In this document: positions 59,472-64,000 of the stretch, piece after piece
Position numbering within the stretch: the stretch's first letter is position 1
How the letters are laid out: every line of letters begins with the position of its first letter
NCBI GenBank assembly: GCA_034437555.1
Contig: DAOTTQ010000046.1
Span: 5,553 to 69,552 of the forward strand
Direction: 5' to 3'
DNA length: 64,000 nt
Source: JANWYT01 sp034437555
Lineage (GTDB): Bacteria > Chloroflexota > Anaerolineae > Aggregatilineales > Phototrophicaceae
Notes under the pieces: model-generated
The model's input: only the letters and a program-made list of their open reading frames with translations
The model's database searches: none
What the model was told of the DNA's origin: nothing
Position numbers and translations under genes: made by a program

Positions 59472-60056
59472 TTATACCGTCATTTTAATAGGGGTCATTT
59501 TTAAGAAGTTCCCCAAAATGCGGATACCGTTGTCTGTAAGAATACTTTCGGGGTGAAACTGCACGCCCACAATCGGGTATTCACGATGGCGCAACCCCAT
59601 AATATCTCCCTCATCTGTCCACGCCGTTACTAGCAATTCTTCGGGGAGCGTGTGCTTTTCTACCACAAGACTATGATAGCGCGTGGCACAAAACGGATTG
59701 TTCAAGCCTTCAAAGAGGGGGTCGCCTTCATGATGAATGAGGCTTGTTTTGCCGTGCATTTGCTTACTAGCGTGAATGACAACCCCACCAAACACTTCGC
59801 CCATGGCTTGATGCCCCAAGCACACCCCAAGCGTAGGAATAGCTGTGCCAAACGTGCGAATCACTTCGCCACTAATGCCCGCATCCTTAGGAAAGCCCGG
59901 CCCAGGAGAAATAACAATGTGTGAGGGGTTAAGCTGGCGAATCTCATCAAGGGTCACTTGGTCATTGCGAACAACGTGCAATTCTGCGCCTAGTTCGCCC
60001 ATCTCTTGTACGATGTTGTACGTAAAGCTGTCGTAATTGTCTATAATCAAAATCAT
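59472..60056 (-). CDS. trpG: anthranilate synthase glutamine amidotransferase component
   Basis: 194 residues. LIIDNYDSFTYNIVQEMGEL at the start, VISPGPGFPKDAGIS the oxyanion strand, and GVCLGHQAMGEVFGG with the nucleophile Cys79; the His-Glu part of the triad is in VGVQFHPESILTDNG. It releases ammonia from glutamine for TrpE. It could also serve aminodeoxychorismate synthase. ATGA overlap with the phosphatase-like gene upstream, which separates it from trpE. Confidence 0.93.
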   Translation of the reverse strand: MILIIDNYDSFTYNIVQEMGELGAELHVVRNDQVTLDEIRQLNPSHIVISPGPGFPKDAGISGEVIRTFGTAIPTLGVCLGHQAMGEVFGGVVIHASKQMHGKTSLIHHEGDPLFEGLNNPFCATRYHSLVVEKHTLPEELLVTAWTDEGDIMGLRHREYPIVGVQFHPESILTDNGIRILGNFLKMTPIKMTV

Positions 60057-60706
60057 CGTTTTTCGTCCTCTATCTCTGGGAAAGAGAGTGTTTCCATACC
60101 CTGTAGGTGTGAAATATCGTCCAAAAGCCTAATGCGCCAAGCGTTTTCGGATTGGTATTCAATAGTGGTTACCGACAAATTAGAGTAATTGTGAGAATTT
60201 GGGTCATAATCTGGCACTAAGTCCTCTAGTAAGGTACGAATGGCGGTGGTGTGGGTAATAATGCCTATGGTTTCGCCACCGCCACGCCCCACAATATCGC
60301 CAAAACAAGCACGAACACGGTCTTCAACTTGTTTACGGCTTTCGCCACCCGGTATCTGATAATTGAGGGGGTCGCTTTGCAAGCGAGAATAGTCCTCTGG
60401 ATACCAGCTAATAATCTCTTCTTTAGTTAAGCCTTGCCAATTGCCCACAGCGCGTTCTCTTAGGCGTTGTTCGGGGCGTGGCGAAAAGCCAAGCTGTTCG
60501 GCGAGGATATTGGCGGTATCCATCGCACGGCGCAAATCACTGGTATATACGGCAGATAGCCCAATGGGGCGAATGAAGTTTGCCAAGCGTTGCGCCTGAA
60601 GCCTGCCGTAAGAATTGAGTGGCACAGCCACCCACCCTTGCCATCGCTTTAGTCTATTCCAATCGGTTTCACCGGGACGAATAAACACTACTCTTTTGAT
60701 TGCCAT
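60053..60706 (-). CDS. histidine-phosphatase-family protein with altered active-site motif
   Basis: 217 residues. The family opening RHGET is RPGET here: VVFIRPGETDWNRLKRWQGW, with codon CCC at 60676-60674 in place of the His that forms the phosphohistidine. The other signatures remain: VYTSDLRRAMDTANILAEQL, RERAVGNWQGLTKEEI with the acid Glu, and IGIITHTTAIRTLLEDLV with the second His. Without the nucleophile His the ordinary phosphatase mechanism should fail, so it may be a pseudoenzyme or use another mechanism. It begins after AAGGAG, 49 bases from trpE, and overlaps trpG by ATGA. Confidence 0.8.
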   Translation of the reverse strand: MAIKRVVFIRPGETDWNRLKRWQGWVAVPLNSYGRLQAQRLANFIRPIGLSAVYTSDLRRAMDTANILAEQLGFSPRPEQRLRERAVGNWQGLTKEEIISWYPEDYSRLQSDPLNYQIPGGESRKQVEDRVRACFGDIVGRGGGETIGIITHTTAIRTLLEDLVPDYDPNSHNYSNLSVTTIEYQSENAWRIRLLDDISHLQGMETLSFPEIEDEKR

Positions 60707-60755
60707 ACACGCTCCTTAAAAGTTCCTATTAAAAGTCCCCCTGCGCTTGGCAAGG

Positions 60756-62273
60756 CTACATGAGTCCACTTTCTGCATATTTTAACGCAACTGCCACCGC
60801 TTTTGCCTTGTTGATGCACTCATAATATTCGCTTTCGGGGTCACTATCTGCCACAATGCCTGCGCCTGCCTGCAAATACACTTGTTGCCCCTTCATCAGC
60901 ATCGAACGAATGGTGATGCACGTATCCATAGAGCCATCATAGCTAAAGTAGCCCACCACGCCCCCATACGTCCCACGCCGTGTGCCTTCTAGCTCTTCGA
61001 TGATTTCCATCGCACGGACTTTTGGCGCACCGCTTAGCGTTCCTGCTGGGAATGTTGCCCTCACTAGGTCAAAGGCGTTCATATTAGAACGCAATTTGCC
61101 GTCTACTTGGCTAACGATGTGCATCACATGCGAATAGTTTTCTACCTGCATCATCTGGCTTACTCTAACTGTACCATAATCACACACACGCCCTAAGTCA
61201 TTTCTTCCCAAATCCACCAACATCACATGCTCGGCGCGTTCTTTGGGGTCGTTCATCAGTTCGTCCGCCAGTTGCTTATCCTCTTCGGGGGTTTGCCCGC
61301 GCCTGCGCGTGCCTGCAATGGGGCGTGTGCTGGCAATGCCATCCTCAAAGCGTACCATCATTTCTGGCGATGCGCCCACCAGCGTAAGGTCGGGGCTAAA
61401 CTGAAGCAAGAACATATAAGGCGAGGGGTTTAGCGCACGTAGTGCCCGATAAATCATCAAGGGTGAAGCAGTGGTTTGACGGCTAAAGCGTTGCGACAGC
61501 ACAATCTGGAAAGCGTCACCGTTTTTGATATACGCTTTGGCTTGGCGCACCTTGTCCTCAAACACCTCTTTGCTCATGTTCGAGTTCATTTCATCGTCCA
61601 CAGGCTCGCCGTGATAATGAACAGGGGGCAAGGGTTTACCCAACGAAATGACCATTTGGTCAATGCGGTTAATGGCATCCTGATAGGCTTTATCGGGGTT
61701 GTTGTCGGTGTTATAGGCGTTTGCCAGCACCATAAGCTGATGTTTGGCGTGGTCAAAAATCACAAGCGTATCGGGAAGCATAAAGGCGGCTGTGGGAACA
61801 TCCAGCTCATCTTCGGCAGTATCGGGCAGGCGTTCAAAATAGCGCACAATATCGTATGCCAAATAGCCCACTGCGCCACCCACCAAACGAGGCAAGCCGC
61901 TCATGGTGACGGGCGTAAACTGGTTCATAGCATCTTGGATAACGTGCAGGGGGTCTTTGCCTTCCTGAAGCGGAAGGTGCTTGGTTATGCCGTCTTTTGT
62001 GATGTGTGCTACGCCATCTTTAACAGTGATAACGCTAGAGGGGTTTACGCCAATAAACGAGTAGCGTCCAACTTGCTCGCCGCCTTCTACGCTTTCGAGT
62101 AAAAATGCGGGTGTGCCGTCTTGGGTGAGCTTCATGTACACAGAAACAGGAGTTTCCAAGTCGGCAAGCAGTGTACGATACACGGGTACAAGGTCGCCTT
62201 TTTGAAACAGTTGATGCACTTCTTCACGAGAAGGCTTGATGTCATTGCGGGTGCGTTGGGGGGTCGTAAACAT
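60756..62273 (-). CDS. trpE: anthranilate synthase component I
   Basis: 505 residues, full length. The N-terminal regulatory region has AFLLESVEGGEQVGRYSFIG; the LLES element is the tryptophan feedback site in this family. The catalytic part contains DAFQIVLSQRFSR, NPSPYMFLLQF, GASPEMMVRFEDGIASTRPI, AGTRRRGQTPEEDKQLADEL, AEHVMLVDLGRNDLGRVCDY and TFPAGTLSGAPKVRAMEIIE. It makes anthranilate from chorismate with ammonia from TrpG. First gene of the trp unit, directly downstream of the T-box; ATG 62273 follows GGCGG. Confidence 0.95.
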   Translation of the reverse strand: MFTTPQRTRNDIKPSREEVHQLFQKGDLVPVYRTLLADLETPVSVYMKLTQDGTPAFLLESVEGGEQVGRYSFIGVNPSSVITVKDGVAHITKDGITKHLPLQEGKDPLHVIQDAMNQFTPVTMSGLPRLVGGAVGYLAYDIVRYFERLPDTAEDELDVPTAAFMLPDTLVIFDHAKHQLMVLANAYNTDNNPDKAYQDAINRIDQMVISLGKPLPPVHYHGEPVDDEMNSNMSKEVFEDKVRQAKAYIKNGDAFQIVLSQRFSRQTTASPLMIYRALRALNPSPYMFLLQFSPDLTLVGASPEMMVRFEDGIASTRPIAGTRRRGQTPEEDKQLADELMNDPKERAEHVMLVDLGRNDLGRVCDYGTVRVSQMMQVENYSHVMHIVSQVDGKLRSNMNAFDLVRATFPAGTLSGAPKVRAMEIIEELEGTRRGTYGGVVGYFSYDGSMDTCITIRSMLMKGQQVYLQAGAGIVADSDPESEYYECINKAKAVAVALKYAESGLM

Positions 62274-62295
62274 GGTGTCGTCCGCCTTATAAAAT

Positions 62296-62585
62296 AAAAA
62301 AAACCGTCATCCTTAACTCACAAGGACGAGAAGCTTTCTTCCCGCGGTGCCACCTTGTTTGGGCTAATGTACACTAGCCCCACTTTACGGTACGGGCAAC
62401 GATGTGCCGATACCTTGCGCCAAGATTACGGAGCGCGTGCCGTCACAGACTACTAGCAAAGGTTACGTTTGCCTGTGCAACTCCCCAGCCCATTCATTGT
62501 TTTCGTGTGTATTGCCCTCACACCCAAGAGGCAACTCTCTGAACACCGTTTTAACAACTACTACTCTGGTTCAACGTCTTTAATG
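62296..62585 (-). promoter_or_regulatory. T-box riboswitch with Trp (UGG) specifier upstream of trpE
   Basis: On the minus strand the T-box core AGGTGGCACCGCG (62355-62343) is near-canonical. The terminator TCGTCCTT-loop-AAGGATGA (62329-62307) is followed by a run of eight T (62303-62296), 22 bases before trpE. In stem I, AGTAGTAG near the 5' end and GAA-TGG-G (62495-62489) give the loop E halves and a UGG specifier at 62492-62490. The T-box bulge UGGC would pair with the acceptor end GCCA, fitting the G discriminator of tRNA-Trp. Uncharged tRNA-Trp should stabilise the antiterminator and switch the trp operon on. Confidence 0.88.
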
Positions 62586-62591
62586 ACTAAA

Positions 62592-62620
62592 ACTGTAGCG
62601 AGGTTCTGCAAAATTGTCAA
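62592..62620 (-). promoter_or_regulatory. promoter of the trp operon
   Basis: On the minus strand -35 TTGACA (62620-62615) and -10 TACAGT (62597-62592) are 17 bases apart. Transcription should start near 62585, at the beginning of the T-box leader. Confidence 0.8.
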
Positions 62621-62682
62621 GGGGGTGAGGACGTTTTTAATACCATTTCCGTACAAGCGCACCCGTTAGGTCGCCCAAAACG

Positions 62683-62791
62683 CCCCCTCATCCCCTGCCC
62701 CTTCCCCCACCGCTACGCCGAGGGGAAGGGGTACAAAACACCGCCTTCTTCAAGTCCCTCGCCAATTTTTGGAGAGGGATTTAGGGTGAGG
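62683..62791. repeat. palindromic intergenic repeat
   Basis: A G/C-rich block of nested inverted repeats: CCCCTTCCCC (62698-62707) with GGGGAAGGGG (62722-62731), then CCCTCGCCA with TGGAGAGGG (62756-62778), and outer CCTCATCCC with GGGTGAGG. Such modules with CCCTCACCC-type ends are common as multicopy intergenic repeats in several bacterial groups. It separates the trp promoter from the IS3 element. Confidence 0.55.
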
Positions 62792-62865
62792 TTTGGCATG
62801 CCCTCGATAAAATAGACCAAAAGCAAGTCTCCGATTGAGGTAAAATTCAAAAAGGAGAAACAACA

Positions 62866-63153
62866 ATGGCACATAAAAAATACAGCGAAGAATTTAAGAA
62901 AAACGCACTGGAACAACTCAAAGCAGGTGTAAAAACGGTGACTCAGCTAGAGCGCGAGCTGGGCATCACACATGGGTTGTTGAGGGACTGGGAGGCAAAG
63001 CTAAGTGTCAATGTGGACAGTGGCGAGCTGGAAACCAGCGAGCTTGCGAAGCTGAGAGCTGAAAATCGCCAGTTAAGGCGTGAGCTAGAGCAGATGCGTT
63101 CGGAGCGAGAAATCTTAAAAAAAACGGTGAAGATTTTCAGCCAAAGCGACTAG
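62866..63153 (+). CDS. IS3-family transposase OrfA
   Basis: 95 residues; ATG 62866 follows AAAGGAG. The helix-turn-helix (YSEEFKKNALEQLKAGVKTV, then LERELGITHGLLRDWEAKL) binds the IS ends. A leucine-zipper-like coil with EIRLKRELEQM-type heptads (LAKLRAENRQLRRELEQMRS) follows and mediates dimer formation. It ends at TAG 63151 unless the ribosome slips back one base at AAAAAAAAC, which fuses it to OrfB. Confidence 0.88.
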   Translation: MAHKKYSEEFKKNALEQLKAGVKTVTQLERELGITHGLLRDWEAKLSVNVDSGELETSELAKLRAENRQLRRELEQMRSEREILKKTVKIFSQSD

Positions 63154-64000
63154 AAGACCGTTGCCAAGCAGTGCAAGTCAGGGGGACAAGTGTGTCCATT
63201 CGCCAACAATGTCGCTTACTAGGCATCGTAAGAAGTACTTACTATCGCCAGAAGCATCGGTCAAAAAGTCGTCGTGAAGTTGAGAATGGTGTGCTGATGG
63301 GAAAGCTATGGCAGGTCTGGGATGAATCACGGCGGGTTTATGGGTATCGCCGTCTCCACGCCCAGCTCCAACAAAATGGGGTTGATGTGGGCAAAGAACG
63401 GGTTAGAAAGCTGATGAAACAAGCCAATATTGTCTGTCTGCGTCCAAAACGCGCCCGTCCACGCACCACATGTGTGAATCAGGGGGCATTGGCGCACCCT
63501 AATCATCTCAACCAAGTGTTTGTGGCTCAGCATCCTAATCAAAAGTGGGTATCGGACATGACCTACATTGCTACTTTAGAGGGGTTTCTGTATGTAGCAG
63601 CCATTGAAGACCTCTTCTCACGCAAGATTGTTGGTTTATCAATGGCTGACCACATGGAAACTTCCCTAGTCAAGAACGCTCTTGAGATGGCAATTTATGA
63701 GCGTGATGCCCAAGGGCTTCTGATTCACAGCGACCGTGGCAGTCAATATACCAGCCATGCTTATCAAGAACGCCTGGCTAACATTCAGGCAATTGTGAGC
63801 ATGAGTGGTACGGGCAATTGTTATGACAACGCCCCGATGGAAAGTTTCTGGGCGACCTTGAAAGCAGAGTGCGCTCAGAGAACTTACGCCACCCGACAAC
63901 AGGCACGTGAGGATATTTTCAACTATGTCTTTGCTTTTTACAATCGCACGCGCCTGCATTCAGCTCTGGGCTACAGTACCCCAGAACAATACGAACGGCA
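63126..64000 (+). CDS. IS3-family transposase OrfB, C-terminal end missing
   Basis: Open in the -1 frame from the slippery site to the window end, about 291 codons seen. It can start as an OrfAB fusion, or at GTG 63192. SRRVYGYRRLHAQLQQNGVD and GKERVRKLMKQANI form the HTH_21 region. The catalytic triad is visible: Asp in QKWVSDMTYIATLEGF, Asp in LLIHSDRGSQYTSHAYQ, Glu in DNAPMESFWATLKAEC. RTRLHSALGYSTPEQYE is near the usual C-terminus, so few residues are lost. Confidence 0.88.

Larger units (their letters stand above)
62866..64000 (+). mobile_element. IS3-family insertion sequence, right end beyond the window
   Basis: Two overlapping frames encode an IS3-type transposase (orfA and orfB), joined by an A-rich slippery site at 63117-63124. 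The terminal inverted repeats were not located: the left end must lie between the palindromic repeat (62791) and orfA (62866), and the right end is outside. The catalytic DDE residues visible so far are intact, so the element may be active. Confidence 0.85.

Noticed and set aside
61476..62102. Plus-strand frame of about 208 codons opposite trpE
   Set aside because: Antisense to a full-length trpE with intact motifs; its His/Val-rich composition is that of a complementary frame.
62713..62916. Minus-strand frame of 67 codons across the palindromic repeat and IS start
   Set aside because: It is built from repeat sequence and antisense orfA, with no ribosome site.
1..64000. CRISPR arrays, tRNA or rRNA genes
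   Set aside because: No regularly spaced direct repeats, no cloverleaf-like segments ending in CCA and no rRNA-like stretches were noticed on either strand; a covariance scan would be needed to exclude tRNAs fully.

Overview
The window reads as ordinary bacterial chromosome of moderate GC. The best guess is an aerobic member of the Chloroflexota (Anaerolineae-like). This rests on gene content and protein style: a ScyD/ScyE-type secreted protein beside a cytochrome c lipoprotein, a RqcH gene, a DUF4139-like protein, ctaA/ctaB, and the recurrent inserted beta-domain discussed below. No rRNA, tRNA or CRISPR array was found, so the assignment is inference.

Layout. 0-2.7 kb: truncated cytochrome c lipoprotein, a ScyD/ScyE-like protein, then debris (a membrane-protein tail and broken transposase pieces). 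2.7-10.2 kb: an ABC-2 type exporter operon on the minus strand, divergent from a heterodimeric ABC exporter whose second ATP site is degenerate. 10.3-21.7 kb: a disaccharide/trehalose island: cupin, otsB and otsA (convergent and overlapping), then a LacI-controlled operon (binding protein, two permeases, DUF624 protein, LacI regulator, GH65 phosphorylase, beta-phosphoglucomutase). It imports a glucose disaccharide, phosphorolyses it to beta-glucose-1-phosphate and feeds glycolysis. The MalF-type permease carries a baseplate-J-like domain between its first two helices. 21.9-26.4 kb: single accessory genes, including an SRPBCC pseudogene divergent from a MarR regulator. 26.7-29.4 kb: sdhA-sdhB. 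29.4-34.8 kb: PPK2, RqcH, cytochrome c, ctaB, ctaA and a small membrane protein. 34.9-41.7 kb: a dense minus-strand run with DUF4139, histidine kinase, metal-receptor-like protein, purA, an S51-like protein and an M20 amidohydrolase. 41.8-44.3 kb: PSP1 protein and divergent aspartokinase.

44.3-62.6 kb is the centrepiece: an almost complete aromatic amino acid supercluster, all on the minus strand, in two transcription units with two different attenuation devices. The trp unit (trpE, phosphatase-like gene, trpG, HNH nuclease, trpD, trpC, trpF, GNAT, trpB, DUF429, trpA) starts with a sigma70-like promoter and a T-box with a UGG (Trp) specifier. The aro unit (aroH, tyrA, aroA, aroE, aroC, aroK, aroB, aroQ, then glnA) starts with its own promoter, a 24-residue leader peptide very rich in Tyr and Phe, and a terminator hairpin directly before aroH. 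That is a classical ribosome-mediated attenuator, and the leader is too short for routine gene calling. Four unrelated genes sit between the trp genes, often with ATGA overlaps.

62.7-64 kb: a palindromic intergenic repeat and the left part of an IS3-family element with a frameshift site, cut by the window end.
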